A stretch of DNA of 64,000 nucleotides, taken from assembly GCA_045599185.1 (NCBI GenBank), contig JAZRVO010000002.1, positions 62,001 to 126,000 of the forward strand. Reading direction: 5' to 3'. How positions within the stretch are numbered: position 1 is the stretch's first letter; the number at the start of each line of letters is the position of its first letter. Below, one piece after another: positions 51,945 to 61,086 of this stretch. The notes beneath the pieces were generated by a model. The model searched no databases. It had not been told where the DNA came from and saw nothing but the letters and a program-made list of their open reading frames with translations. The position numbers and the translations under genes were made by a program. The stretch is from UBA1240 sp045599185 (GTDB lineage Bacteria > Spirochaetota > Spirochaetia > Treponematales > Treponemataceae).

Positions 51945-53234
51945 ATGAATAATTTTCTGGAAATAAAAGAAACTTTTGAAAAACAAAGCGAAAATTTCGT
52001 GCAGGCCAGCCTGAGCAGCCCCACGAAAGACAGCCAATTTAACAAAGTAAAAATTAAACCCGTAATAAAAAAAGGCAAGCTTCTTTTTTATACCGAAAAA
52101 TTTACGCAAAAACAGGCTTTTCAAAAAAACTACGAACTGACCGAACTGCTGGATTTTTTAGCCGAAAATCTGGGCTCAAAATTCAAAAATGCCGTGTTTG
52201 TTTTTTCACATGAAACGCTGACAATGCTTGCCAACAAAAAAGGCGAAATTAAAATTCTGCGCAAAAAAAACACTGCACCGGCACAATCGGCAAATTCAGC
52301 GCAAAACTCCCAAAATGAACAGAATCCTTCAATATATGATGCACAAAAGACAGGCTGCACAGCCCAGGCGCGGTTTATAAATGCAGAAAACCAGAAAGCC
52401 GTAAACCTTGGCCAGAACCGCAGCAAAAATTACATTCTTCAGCCCGACGTGCCGGTTGAATTTTTAGTTCACCTTGGCGTAATGACCGAAACCGGCAAAG
52501 TTGTGGCGCAAAAATACGACAAATTCCGGCAGATTAACCGCTTTTTGGAATTTGTGGACGACATTTTGCCAAACATTATGGCTTTTAAAGGCGAAGAAGA
52601 AAACCATACCATTAACGTGGTAGATTTTGGCTGCGGAAAATCCTATTTAACCTTTGCCCTTTACCATTATTTAACGGAAATTAAAAAGCTGAACGCCTGC
52701 ATAACGGGCTTGGACTTAAAAGCCGAAGTTATTGAACTTTGCAACAGTCTTGCCACCCGGTTCAATTATAAAACCCTGCATTTTAGCACCGGCGACATTG
52801 CCAATTATAACGGCACCGGCAGCACAGACCTGATGGTGTGCCTGCACGCCTGCGACACTGCCACCGACTACGCGCTGGAAAAAGCCGTTAAAACCGGGGC
52901 AAAAGCCATTTTGTGCGTGCCCTGCTGCCAGCATGAAATTAACGGCAACCTGAAAAATTCTGACGTTGCGCCGCAGCTGGGGCTTTTTTTGAAATACGGC
53001 ATTATAAAGGAACGATTTGCAGCCCTTGCCACCGATTTGATGCGCGCGGAACTTTTGGAACAGGCCGGATACGACGTGCAGATGCTGGAATTTATAGACA
53101 TGAGCCACACGCCTAAAAACCTGCTTATTCGTGCCGTAAAAAAACAGAACAATGGCAGCAAACACAACGCTAGTTCATACACACTTTTGCGCGAAGCACT
53201 GGGCACCGCACCAACTTTGGAGAAACTTTTATGA
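51945..53234 (+). CDS. SAM-dependent methyltransferase (METTL25-like domain)
   Basis: A 429-residue protein. The first 190 residues are charged and low in conservation. The Rossmann methyltransferase domain begins with VVDFGCGKSYLTFALY (motif I), continues through TGLDLKAEVIELC and LMVCLHACDTATDYAL, and ends in CVPCCQHE, as in proteins annotated Methyltransf_32. The substrate, probably RNA, is not known. TTTACA at 51910-51915 and TTTTAT at 51933-51938 are 17 bp apart and six bases from the ATG. It overlaps the next gene by ATGA. Confidence 0.85.
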   Translation: MNNFLEIKETFEKQSENFVQASLSSPTKDSQFNKVKIKPVIKKGKLLFYTEKFTQKQAFQKNYELTELLDFLAENLGSKFKNAVFVFSHETLTMLANKKGEIKILRKKNTAPAQSANSAQNSQNEQNPSIYDAQKTGCTAQARFINAENQKAVNLGQNRSKNYILQPDVPVEFLVHLGVMTETGKVVAQKYDKFRQINRFLEFVDDILPNIMAFKGEEENHTINVVDFGCGKSYLTFALYHYLTEIKKLNACITGLDLKAEVIELCNSLATRFNYKTLHFSTGDIANYNGTGSTDLMVCLHACDTATDYALEKAVKTGAKAILCVPCCQHEINGNLKNSDVAPQLGLFLKYGIIKERFAALATDLMRAELLEQAGYDVQMLEFIDMSHTPKNLLIRAVKKQNNGSKHNASSYTLLREALGTAPTLEKLL

Positions 53235-54058
53235 AAAAATACGACGTAAAAATTATTGCCCTTGATTTGGACGACACTTTGCTGAAAAGCGATTTGACCA
53301 TTGGTGATTTTACCGTTGAAGCACTGCAAAAAGCTGCCAGAAAAGGCATTTACATTGTTTTGTGCAGCGGCCGCACCGAAGACGCAATTTTGCCTTACGT
53401 GCGCCGGCTGGACATTGCAGGACTGGAAACCGGCCGCTACATAATTGCGCAGAACGGTGCAACCATTTACGACATGCACCAGCGCAAGGTTGTTTACAGC
53501 CGCACCGTAGAACCAAGCGTTTTAACGGAAGCCTACCACGCAGCAAAAGCGAAGGGTTTAAGCAGCGAAGTTTACACGCCTTCTACCATTTATGCGCCCC
53601 ACGACAACGAATGGGTTCGCCTAGACACTGAACTTAGCGGCCTTAAACTGGGCATTGTAGAAGATTACGAGAACTTTTTGCAGAAAGGTTTTCCAAAGAT
53701 GGTAATTCCGGGCAAACCGGAAGAACTTTTAATTTTACAGGATGAATTGAAGCAGCATTTTGGAAGCCGGGCGGTAATTTTTACCAGCAAGCCCTACTTT
53801 CTTGAAGTTTTGCCTGCAAACTGCGGCAAAGGCGAAGCATTAAAATACCTTGCAGAAGAAGTTTTGAAAATTAAACAGCCGCAAACCATGGCTTTTGGTG
53901 ACAGCATGAACGATGAATCAATGATTAAATACGCCGCCCACAGCACTGCAATGCTTAACGGCCTTGAATACATTAAGCAGATTGCTGCCCACGTTACAGA
54001 CTTTACCCACGATGAAGACGGGGTTGGCCGCTTTGTTGCAGACTACGTGCTGGAATAA
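53231..54058 (+). CDS. Cof-type HAD phosphatase
   Basis: A 275-residue phosphatase of the HAD superfamily, class IIB. Motif I is ALDLDDTLL with the nucleophile Asp, motif II is VLCSGRTED, and motif IV is AFGDSMNDESMI; the C2B cap lies between about 85 and 190. It probably acts on sugar phosphates or nucleotides in the cytoplasm. The ATG overlaps the methyltransferase stop, so the two are coupled. Confidence 0.93.
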   Translation: MKKYDVKIIALDLDDTLLKSDLTIGDFTVEALQKAARKGIYIVLCSGRTEDAILPYVRRLDIAGLETGRYIIAQNGATIYDMHQRKVVYSRTVEPSVLTEAYHAAKAKGLSSEVYTPSTIYAPHDNEWVRLDTELSGLKLGIVEDYENFLQKGFPKMVIPGKPEELLILQDELKQHFGSRAVIFTSKPYFLEVLPANCGKGEALKYLAEEVLKIKQPQTMAFGDSMNDESMIKYAAHSTAMLNGLEYIKQIAAHVTDFTHDEDGVGRFVADYVLE

Positions 54059-54096
54059 ACAGCCGAAAAAACTGAAAAATAAAAAACGGGGAAATT

Positions 54097-54621
54097 ATGT
54101 CTTCAATAAGTATTCAGCAGAAGGGAATTGTAAGCATTCCGGCAGATGCTATTGTAAATGCGGCTAATACAGGCCTGCTTCAAGGGGGCGGCGTTTGCGG
54201 CGCAATTTTTAAAACGGCAGGCGCAGAAGAACTGGCGAAAGCATGCAATGCAATTGGTTACTGCGGCACCGGCAATGCGGTAATTACGCCGGGCTTTAAA
54301 TGCCCATGCAAATACATCATTCACGCAGTTGGGCCTGTTTACCACAACGGCAAGCATGGCGAACCCGGTTTGCTGTACAGCGCCTATACGCGTTCGCTGG
54401 AATTGTGCAGGGAAAATGATTTGCACTCAGTTGTTTTTCCGTTAATTTCGGCAGGAATTTTTGGCTACCCGGTTTTAGGCGCATGGGAACAGGCCGTACA
54501 TTCATGCAGAAACTTCATCAGCGAAAACCCGGATTACGATATTGATGTAATTTTTGCAATTCCAGACGCAAAAAACGTGGAAACGGGCACTTTTATTCTT
54601 CAAAGAGAAACAGCACGTTAA
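54097..54621 (+). CDS. Macro-domain protein
   Basis: A 174-residue stand-alone macro domain that binds ADP-ribose derivatives. The signature ADAIVNAANTGLLQGGGVCGAIF is at about 17-40, ISAGIFGYP near 123, and the N-terminal strand precedes them. Relatives hydrolyse O-acetyl-ADP-ribose or remove ADP-ribose from proteins. It lies 38 bases after the HAD gene on the same strand and probably shares its message. There is no link to the CRISPR locus by position. Confidence 0.9.
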   Translation: MSSISIQQKGIVSIPADAIVNAANTGLLQGGGVCGAIFKTAGAEELAKACNAIGYCGTGNAVITPGFKCPCKYIIHAVGPVYHNGKHGEPGLLYSAYTRSLELCRENDLHSVVFPLISAGIFGYPVLGAWEQAVHSCRNFISENPDYDIDVIFAIPDAKNVETGTFILQRETAR

Positions 54622-54663
54622 GTTTATTAAACCGCAGAAAAAAAAAGCTTAAACGGTAAAACT

Positions 54664-54807
54664 ATTTGAAGTGCACCCCATTTATGGGACACTTTAACTA
54701 GGCTGATTTTAAGGACTGATTCCTGAATTGTTAAGGAGTCAGTCCTTTTTTATGCAGCCATTTGCGAATTTAAGACTAGAATTTTTAAGCTTTTAAGCGC
54801 AAATGGC
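54664..54807. other. Stem-loop-rich stretch, possible remnant of an insertion-sequence end
   Basis: The start, GTGCACCCCATTTATGGGACAC, resembles terminal repeats of IS3-group elements. It is followed by a hairpin (AGGACTGATTCC / GGAGTCAGTCCT) and a second inverted repeat GCCATTTGCG / CGCAAATGGC (54757-54766, 54798-54807). No transposase reading frame remains. The identification is uncertain. The remaining 54808-54902 is AT-rich without features. Confidence 0.35.
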
Positions 54808-54902
54808 GTAAATACCTCTCAATTATTTTTTTTCATTCTGAACAGTCTTTTAAGAAGATAAAAAAATCCTGAAAAAAAATCCTAAAAAATTAAAAATTTT
54901 AT

Positions 54903-54931
54903 TTGACAACTAAAAATTGTGATGATATTTT
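54903..54931 (+). promoter_or_regulatory. Promoter of the mal operon
   Basis: A perfect -35 TTGACA (54903-54908) and a -10 TATTTT (54926-54931) are separated by 17 bp. Operator-like sequences begin 12 bases downstream, in the transcribed leader. Confidence 0.7.
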
Positions 54932-54942
54932 AAATCTAAAGA

Positions 54943-54970
54943 TTGGAATCGTTTCCAGTAACGTTTCCAA
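54943..54970 (+). promoter_or_regulatory. Two overlapping LacI-type operators
   Basis: GGAATCGTTTCC (54945-54956) and AACGTTTCC (54960-54968) both match the near-palindromic GGAAACGTTTCC form used by LacI/GalR-family repressors. They lie just downstream of the malE promoter. The LacI-family gene in the same operon (58277) is the natural candidate to bind them, which would make the operon self-regulated. Confidence 0.65.
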
Positions 54971-55021
54971 TTCTACTGGAAAACAAAAAAAATTATTATG
55001 ATTTTTTCTCAGGAGGAAAAA

Positions 55022-56338
55022 ATGAAAAAGACACTTATTGGTGTTTGTGCATTGCTGGCTTGTGCTTCAGCCCTGTTTGCTGCTCCAAAAAAAGGAACAG
55101 TTCGTTATTTGAACTTCAAACCGGAAGTAGCTTCTGTTTATCAGGAACTTGCTGCTGTTTACGAAAAAGAAACTGGCGTAAAAGTTATTGTTGAAACAGC
55201 TGCAAACAACTCTTACGAATCAACACTTACTTCAAAAATGGCCACAAAACAGGCTCCAACATTGTTCCAGATTAACGGACCACGCGGCTATGCCAACTGG
55301 AAAAACTACTGTGCAGACCTTTCTGGTACTGAACTTTACAAGCATCTTTCAGACAAATCACTGGCTGTAACAGCCGGAAAACAGGTTGTCGGCATTCCTT
55401 ACGTTGTAGAAGGCTACGGAATTATTTACAACGCTGCAATCACAGACAAATATTTTGCACTTCCCAACAAGGCAACAAAGTACAGCAGCATGGACGAAGT
55501 AAAGAACTTTGCTGCCCTTAAGGAAGTTTGTGACGACATGCAGAAAAATGCTGCTGCCCTCGGAATTAAAGGCGTATTTGCTTCTACTTCATTGAAAGCC
55601 GGCGAAGACTGGAGATGGCAGACACACCTTGCAAACCTTCCGGTTTACTATGAATTCAAGAACAACAAAGTTGATTTGGCTTCTGACGCAACTAAAAAAA
55701 TCAGCTTCCAGTACGACAAAGAATTCAAGAACATTTTTGACCTTTACCTTACAGACTCTGTAATTCCTGCAAAAAATACCGGCATAAAAACTGTAGACAA
55801 CTCAATGGCAGAATTTGCCCTTGAAGAATGTGCAATGGTACAGAACGGAAACTGGGCTTGGGGACAGATTTCTGGTGTTTCCGGAAACAAAGTAAAGGCA
55901 GAAAACGTAAAATATCTTCCTATTTATACTGGTGTTGCCGGTGAAGAATCACAGGGACTTTGCATCGGTACAGAAAATTTCTACTGCATCAACAAAAAAG
56001 CTTCCAAAGCAGACCAGCAGGCAACAGCAGATTTCATTTACTGGCTGTATTCTTCAGAAACAGGAAAAGACTACGTAACAAACAAACTTGGGTTCATCGC
56101 TCCATTTGACACTTTCGCAGAAAACGAAAGACCAACAGATCCTCTGGCAGTAGAAATCAGCAACTGGATGTCTAAACCTGGAATTACTTCCGTAGCATGG
56201 AACTTTACATTGTTCCCGTCACAGACTTTCAAAGATAACTTCGGTGCATCTTTGCTCCGCTATGCTCAGGGTTCAAAAGACTGGACAGAAGTAAAAGCTG
56301 GCGTAGTTAAAGACTGGGCTAACGAATCTGACATGTAA
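55022..56338 (+). CDS. Maltodextrin-type ABC binding protein
   Basis: A 438-residue periplasmic solute-binding protein of the MalE-like family. The signal peptide MKKTLIGVCALLACASALFA ends before APKK; a lipobox is not clear (LLAC has Leu at -2), so it is probably soluble or, less likely, a lipoprotein. I chose the ATG at 55022 because AGGAGG lies just upstream and because the signal peptide starts there. The substrate is inferred as maltose or maltodextrin from malQ in the same cluster. A stem-loop after the stop is likely to favour this gene over the permeases. Confidence 0.92.
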   Translation: MKKTLIGVCALLACASALFAAPKKGTVRYLNFKPEVASVYQELAAVYEKETGVKVIVETAANNSYESTLTSKMATKQAPTLFQINGPRGYANWKNYCADLSGTELYKHLSDKSLAVTAGKQVVGIPYVVEGYGIIYNAAITDKYFALPNKATKYSSMDEVKNFAALKEVCDDMQKNAAALGIKGVFASTSLKAGEDWRWQTHLANLPVYYEFKNNKVDLASDATKKISFQYDKEFKNIFDLYLTDSVIPAKNTGIKTVDNSMAEFALEECAMVQNGNWAWGQISGVSGNKVKAENVKYLPIYTGVAGEESQGLCIGTENFYCINKKASKADQQATADFIYWLYSSETGKDYVTNKLGFIAPFDTFAENERPTDPLAVEISNWMSKPGITSVAWNFTLFPSQTFKDNFGASLLRYAQGSKDWTEVKAGVVKDWANESDM

Positions 56339-56367
56339 ATAAAGCAGTCTGACTGCTCTTAAAACGA

Positions 56368-56420
56368 GGCTGCCTTAAAAGTTGCATACGCGTCATTCCG
56401 ACAATGGCTTTTAGGCAGCC
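56368..56420 (+). other. Intercistronic stem-loop malE-malF
   Basis: GGCTGCCTTAAAAG pairs with CTTTTAGGCAGCC with one unpaired base. There is no T run directly after it, so it probably stabilises the upstream message or causes partial termination, as in other maltose operons. Confidence 0.6.
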
Positions 56421-56446
56421 CTGAATTTCTAAACAGGAGAAGCAAT

Positions 56447-57310
56447 ATGGAAAAGACCAAAAATCCAATCAGAAAATACTTTCCAGTTTTTGTGCTGCCA
56501 ACATTGATTTGCTTTACTTTATTTTTTGTTGTGCCCTTCTTAATGGGTATAGGTTTATCATTTACAAAATTTACCACCGTAACAGACATTACAGACTTCG
56601 TTGGTTTCAAAAACTACGTAAAAGCATTTACTGCGGATAACGAATTCTTGCATGCACTGGGATTTACGTCTCTTTTCACTGTTGTTTCTATAGTTACAGT
56701 AAATATTTTTGCTTTTATTCTGGCTCTTTTACTTACACAGGGAATAAAGGGAACGAACTTTTTCCGTTCCGTATTTTTTATGCCAAACCTGATTGGCGGT
56801 ATTGTTCTGGGCTACATCTGGAACCTTCTGATAAACGGCGTTCTGCTGTCTGTTGTCGGTGCAGATATTTCGTTCAAAACCGAATACGGGTTCACCGGGC
56901 TTGTTATTCTTATGAACTGGCAGCTTATTGGTTACATGATGGTAATTTACATCGCCGGCTTGCAGAACATTCCGGACGACCTTATTGAAGCTGCACAAAT
57001 TGACGGTGCATCTCCGCTGAAAATCCTTTTCAACGTTAAAATTCCTATGGTAATGCCATCAATTACAATCTGTATGTTCCTGACATTATCAAACTCTTTC
57101 AAGATGTTTGACCAGAACCTTGCCCTTACGGCAGGTGCCCCGGAAAAAACAACTGAAATGCTTGCATTGAACATTTACCAGACTTTCTATAACAGAAATG
57201 CAAACTGGCACGGCGTTGCACAGGCTAAGGCCGTTATCTTCTTCATCATTGTTGCCGTAATTGCATTCCTTCAGTTAAAACTTACAAACAAAAAGGAGAT
57301 TGAACAATGA
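56447..57310 (+). CDS. Sugar ABC transporter permease, MalF type
   Basis: A 287-residue inner-membrane permease. The first membrane segment is at about 13-35 (YFPVFVLPTLICFTLFFVVP) and the EAA loop reads LIEAAQIDGASPLKILFNVK. GGAG precedes the ATG by about eight bases. Its stop overlaps the start of the MalG-type gene. It is part of the operon led by the binding protein at 55022. Confidence 0.93.
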   Translation: MEKTKNPIRKYFPVFVLPTLICFTLFFVVPFLMGIGLSFTKFTTVTDITDFVGFKNYVKAFTADNEFLHALGFTSLFTVVSIVTVNIFAFILALLLTQGIKGTNFFRSVFFMPNLIGGIVLGYIWNLLINGVLLSVVGADISFKTEYGFTGLVILMNWQLIGYMMVIYIAGLQNIPDDLIEAAQIDGASPLKILFNVKIPMVMPSITICMFLTLSNSFKMFDQNLALTAGAPEKTTEMLALNIYQTFYNRNANWHGVAQAKAVIFFIIVAVIAFLQLKLTNKKEIEQ

Positions 57311-58158
57311 TGACGACAAGAACAGGCCGAAGAACAGTAAAATCAGCATATATATTTGCTTTTCTGGTTTTGCTCACAGCAATCTTCATTTTTCCAATCC
57401 TTCTTGTTTTGATGAATTCATTCAAATCAAGACTGTATGTTTCTACCGTACCCTTTGCATGGCCGAAAGGCGAAATGTTCGTAGGCTTTGAAAACTATAT
57501 AAACGGGTTAACAACATCGGGTTTTGCACAGGCTTTCATCCGTTCAGTGTTTGTCAGCGTTGTTTCCGTAAGCCTGATTATTGTAGCAACATCGATGACG
57601 GCATGGTACATTGTGCGCGTTAAAAGCAAGTTTACAAAGGTTTTGTACTACATTTTTGTCTTCAGCATGATTGTACCTTTCCAGATGGTTATGTACACAA
57701 TGACTTTCGTTGTAACTTCGGTTTACTTTGACAATGTGTTTGGCATTGTTCTTGTTTACCTTGGTTTTGGCGCAGGCCTTGCAGTGTTTATGTTTACCGG
57801 TTTCATCAAAAGCGTTCCGCTGGAAATTGAAGAAGCTGCCACAATTGACGGCTGTACGCCGATTCAGACCTTCTTCCTGATTGTGTTCCCGATGCTTAAA
57901 CCGACGGCAATTACCGTTGCAATTCTGAATGCAATGTGGGTCTGGAACGACTACCTTCTTCCGTACCTTATCCTTGGTTCAGACCACAAAACTGTGCCGG
58001 TTGCAATTCAGCTTGCAATGCAGGGCGCTTACGGTTCAACCGATTACGGCGGATTTATGGCAATGCTTGTCGTGTCAATTATTCCGATTATTATCTTCTA
58101 TATTAGTTTGCAAAAGTATATTATTAAGGGAGTAATTGCAGGCGCAGTAAAAGGCTGA
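57307..58158 (+). CDS. Sugar ABC transporter permease, MalG type
   Basis: A 283-residue permease with six hydrophobic segments and the EAA loop IEEAATIDGCTPIQTFFLIV. The start ATG overlaps the malF stop, with AAGGAG upstream. Like the 6-9 kb importer, this cluster has no ATPase gene, so a shared MsiK-like ATPase encoded elsewhere must be assumed. Confidence 0.93.
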   Translation: MMTTRTGRRTVKSAYIFAFLVLLTAIFIFPILLVLMNSFKSRLYVSTVPFAWPKGEMFVGFENYINGLTTSGFAQAFIRSVFVSVVSVSLIIVATSMTAWYIVRVKSKFTKVLYYIFVFSMIVPFQMVMYTMTFVVTSVYFDNVFGIVLVYLGFGAGLAVFMFTGFIKSVPLEIEEAATIDGCTPIQTFFLIVFPMLKPTAITVAILNAMWVWNDYLLPYLILGSDHKTVPVAIQLAMQGAYGSTDYGGFMAMLVVSIIPIIIFYISLQKYIIKGVIAGAVKG

Positions 58159-58276
58159 TAATAGGAAAATCCCGGAAGGTTTTCTTAAGCACCGCCATGA
58201 CGAAACATTTCTGAATGGCGGTACAGATTAAGTATTTTGAAAAAGCCTGAGGATTATCTTATTATAAGGAAAGTTT

Positions 58277-59281
58277 ATGACTATTAAAGATATTGCAAAA
58301 GAATGTGGCTGTGCCGTTGGAACTGTTTCCCGAGTATTGAACAATCACCCGGATGTAAGTGACAAGACTCGTGAAAAGGTAATGGCAGTTGTTCAGAAGC
58401 ACGGTTTTGTGCTGAACGCAAACGCAAAACAGCTTAAAGCACAGGAACGCAAGAATATCGTAGTCATAGCAAAAGGTTCTTCCAGTCCTTTATTGAACGG
58501 CTTAATGGAAAGGCTTCAGAAAAAAATTGAACCGATGCCTTACACTGTTGATGTTGTGATTCTTGATGAAAACGACAACGAAGCAGCAAATGCAATCAGA
58601 ATTTATTACGAACAGAAACCTGTAGGATTTGTATTCCTTGGAGGAAGTCCGGATAAATATGACAAGGAATTTGACAAGGTAAAAGTTCCCTGCGTGCTAA
58701 TTTCCAACGCCGCAGATTCTGTAAAAAGCGAATATCTTTCCAGCATCAGCACAGATAATATGGAAGCTGCAAACTTTGCAGCCCGGCACCTTATAAAAAA
58801 CGGACACAAAAAAATTGGTGTAATCGGCGGTTCAATGAATTCCGAAGTTTCAAGACTCCGTTACCAGGGATTTAAGCAGGCAATGGACGATGAATCAATC
58901 GGCTTTGATTTTGAAAAATCTTACGAATCTTCAAAATATTCTATGGCTGGAGGGTTTGATGCAGCAGAAAACCTGCTTAAAAAGAATCCTGACATTACGG
59001 CAATTTTTACAATGTCCGACGTAATGGCCATTGGTGCATGCCGAAAACTTGCCGACCTTGGCTATAAAGTGCCGGAACAGATTTCCGTAACAGGCTTTGA
59101 CGGCATAGACATTGGTTCTTACCTTACACCGCGCCTTACAACTATTCGCCAGCTGCAGGACGAAATGGTTGAACAGGGAATTGCCATTTTTCTTGATGCC
59201 GTCGAAAATCACGCCCCTCCAGTTCACAAACGAATTCCTTTTGAATTCGTTGCCGGCGAAAGCGTAAAAAACATAAACTAA
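58277..59281 (+). CDS. LacI-family transcriptional regulator
   Basis: A 334-residue regulator. The helix-turn-helix at 1-25 reads MTIKDIAKECGCAVGTVSRV, followed by the hinge LNNHPDVSDKTREKV and a periplasmic-binding-protein-like effector domain (VIGGS, VTGFDGIDIG). It sits between malG and malQ, 118 bases after the former. Operators of the expected type lie before malE, so it is the likely repressor of this operon, with a sugar as inducer. Confidence 0.94.
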   Translation: MTIKDIAKECGCAVGTVSRVLNNHPDVSDKTREKVMAVVQKHGFVLNANAKQLKAQERKNIVVIAKGSSSPLLNGLMERLQKKIEPMPYTVDVVILDENDNEAANAIRIYYEQKPVGFVFLGGSPDKYDKEFDKVKVPCVLISNAADSVKSEYLSSISTDNMEAANFAARHLIKNGHKKIGVIGGSMNSEVSRLRYQGFKQAMDDESIGFDFEKSYESSKYSMAGGFDAAENLLKKNPDITAIFTMSDVMAIGACRKLADLGYKVPEQISVTGFDGIDIGSYLTPRLTTIRQLQDEMVEQGIAIFLDAVENHAPPVHKRIPFEFVAGESVKNIN

Positions 59282-59300
59282 ACTTTTTTTTGAGATTAAC

Positions 59301-60788
59301 ATGAACATACTTAATAGACGCGCCAACGGTGTGCTTATGCACATCTCTTCCCTGCCGGGAAATTTCGGCATTGGAACACTTGGTCATAATGCCTACGAAT
59401 TCGTAGATTTTTTGAACAGATCGCGCCAGACTTACTGGCAGATTCTTCCTATTGGGCCAACCAGCTACGGTGATTCGCCTTACCAGAGCTTTTCAACTTT
59501 TGCCGGAAATCCCTACTTCATCGATTTTGAAATTCTTGAAGGCGAAGGACTGATTGCAAAGACAGATTATGAAAGCATAAACTGGGGCGGCTCAAAATCT
59601 TACGTTGATTACGGAACATTGTACATTGAACGACATAAGCTTTTTTCAAAAGTTCAGGAAAACTTTGAAAAAAATATTCCCGGCGATTTCTGGAAATTCT
59701 GCAATGAAAATGCTTTCTGGCTGGAAGATTATTCTCTGTTTATGGCAGTAAAAGATGCACATAACGGCGTTTCGTTTGATAACTGGGAAGATGATATTCG
59801 CCGCAAACAACCTGAAGCAGTAAAAGTCTGGGGCAAAAAGTGTAAAGGAAGAGTAAATTATTACAAAATGCTCCAGTATCTTTTTTACAGGCAGTGGCGG
59901 AATCTTAAAAATTATGCCAACGGAAAAGGCGTAAAAATTATTGGTGACATTCCAATTTATGTTGCAGCAGACAGCGCAGATGTTTGGTCAAACCCGGAAC
60001 AGTTCATGCTTGATGGAAATTACAAGCCTGTAGAAGTTGCAGGCTGTCCTCCAGACGGTTTTTCGGGAGACGGTCAGCTTTGGGGAAATCCTGTTTATAA
60101 CTGGAAATACATGAAAAATGAAGGCTATTCTTGGTGGAAAAAACGCCTTGAAATGAGCCTTAAGAATTATGATGTTCTCCGAATTGACCATTTCAGGGGC
60201 TTTGATTCCTATTACTGCATTCCTTATGGTGAAACTACTGCCAAAAACGGACAGTGGCGACAGGGACCCGGGGCTGCTTTATTTGCCGAAATCAAGAAAA
60301 CTTATGGCGAGCTTCCTGTTATTGCAGAAGATTTAGGATTTTTAACAGAAAGTGTCCGCAATATGCTGGCAACGGTTGGGTACCCGGGAATGAAGGTTTT
60401 GCAGTTCGCTTTTGATTCACGCGAAGCCAGCGAATATCTTCCATTCAGTTACATAAAGAATTCTGTAGTTTATACAGGAACTCATGATAACGATACAATT
60501 CGCGGCTGGATGAGTTCTGCGCCGAAACAGGATTTTGAATATGCCAAAACATATTTGCGTACAGATGATGACAGATTTGCACGGGAAATGATGCTATCTG
60601 CAATGGAAAGTGTTTCTAATACTTGCATTTTGTGCATGCAGGATTTGATTGGGCTTGACGGTTCTGCAAGAATGAACAGGCCTTCTTCTGTTGGAGAAAA
60701 CTGGAAATGGCGTGCAGCTGCGGAACAGATTACTGACGAAATATCAGATTTTTTGCGGACAAATACAGAATTGTATCAGCGTGTCTAA
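59301..60788 (+). CDS. malQ: 4-alpha-glucanotransferase
   Basis: A 495-residue GH77 amylomaltase moving glucan segments between maltodextrins. Seen in order: GVLMHISSLPGNFGIGTLG, WQILPIGPTSYGDSPYQSFSTFAGNPYFID, IGDIPIYVAADSADVW, LRIDHFRGFDSYY with the nucleophile Asp, VIAEDLGFLTESV with the acid/base Glu, and TGTHDNDTIRGW. It acts in the cytoplasm on sugars brought in by the operon's transporter. It begins 19 bases after the regulator gene. Confidence 0.97.
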   Translation: MNILNRRANGVLMHISSLPGNFGIGTLGHNAYEFVDFLNRSRQTYWQILPIGPTSYGDSPYQSFSTFAGNPYFIDFEILEGEGLIAKTDYESINWGGSKSYVDYGTLYIERHKLFSKVQENFEKNIPGDFWKFCNENAFWLEDYSLFMAVKDAHNGVSFDNWEDDIRRKQPEAVKVWGKKCKGRVNYYKMLQYLFYRQWRNLKNYANGKGVKIIGDIPIYVAADSADVWSNPEQFMLDGNYKPVEVAGCPPDGFSGDGQLWGNPVYNWKYMKNEGYSWWKKRLEMSLKNYDVLRIDHFRGFDSYYCIPYGETTAKNGQWRQGPGAALFAEIKKTYGELPVIAEDLGFLTESVRNMLATVGYPGMKVLQFAFDSREASEYLPFSYIKNSVVYTGTHDNDTIRGWMSSAPKQDFEYAKTYLRTDDDRFAREMMLSAMESVSNTCILCMQDLIGLDGSARMNRPSSVGENWKWRAAAEQITDEISDFLRTNTELYQRV

Positions 60789-60793
60789 ACCGG

Positions 60794-60824
60794 CAAACGA
60801 TGCCCGTTTAGGATGCATCGTTTG
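60794..60824 (+). terminator. Stem-loop after malQ
   Basis: A perfect 10-bp stem CAAACGATGC / GCATCGTTTG with an 11-base loop lies six bases after the malQ stop. The T run that follows is poor, so termination may be partial. Confidence 0.5.
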
Positions 60825-60914
60825 ATTTGTTCAAAAAAAGAAACGTAAAAACGGTGTACAGCCCTGTTATTGACCAAAAAGCTGAAAAATGTTACCGTTA
60901 GAAATACATTTTAC

Positions 60915-60986
60915 GGGATATTAGCTCAGCGGTTAGAGCAGAGGACTCATAATCCTTTGGTCCCCGGTTCAAATCCAGGATGTCCC
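60915..60986 (+). tRNA. tRNA with CAT anticodon, probably tRNA-Ile2
   Basis: A 72-base cloverleaf with acceptor arms GGGATAT/ATGTCCC and anticodon loop CTCATAA (CAT). The D arm (TTAGCTCAG.GGTTAGAGCA) and the variable-arm start (TGGTC) look more like the lysidine-modified tRNA-Ile2 than elongator tRNA-Met, but this needs a proper model. The T stem CCCGG/CCAGG has one C-A mismatch. CCA is not encoded. Confidence 0.85.
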
Positions 60987-61018
60987 AAACCTCCCTGCAA
61001 ATGCTGGGAGGTTTTTTT
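60987..61018 (+). terminator. Terminator of the CAT-anticodon tRNA
   Basis: AAACCTCCC pairs with GGGAGGTTT around a 10-base loop, followed by more T, immediately after the tRNA 3' end. Confidence 0.85.
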
Positions 61019-61086
61019 ATGCCCGAATGCCTTTTTGAAAAAACATCAGTTCTTTTGCGTGATTAACCCAGGAAAACGTTATAGAA

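Noticed and set aside
54097..54621. The macro-domain protein as part of the CRISPR defence
   Set aside because: It lies 25 kb away with metabolic neighbours; nothing in the sequence links the two.
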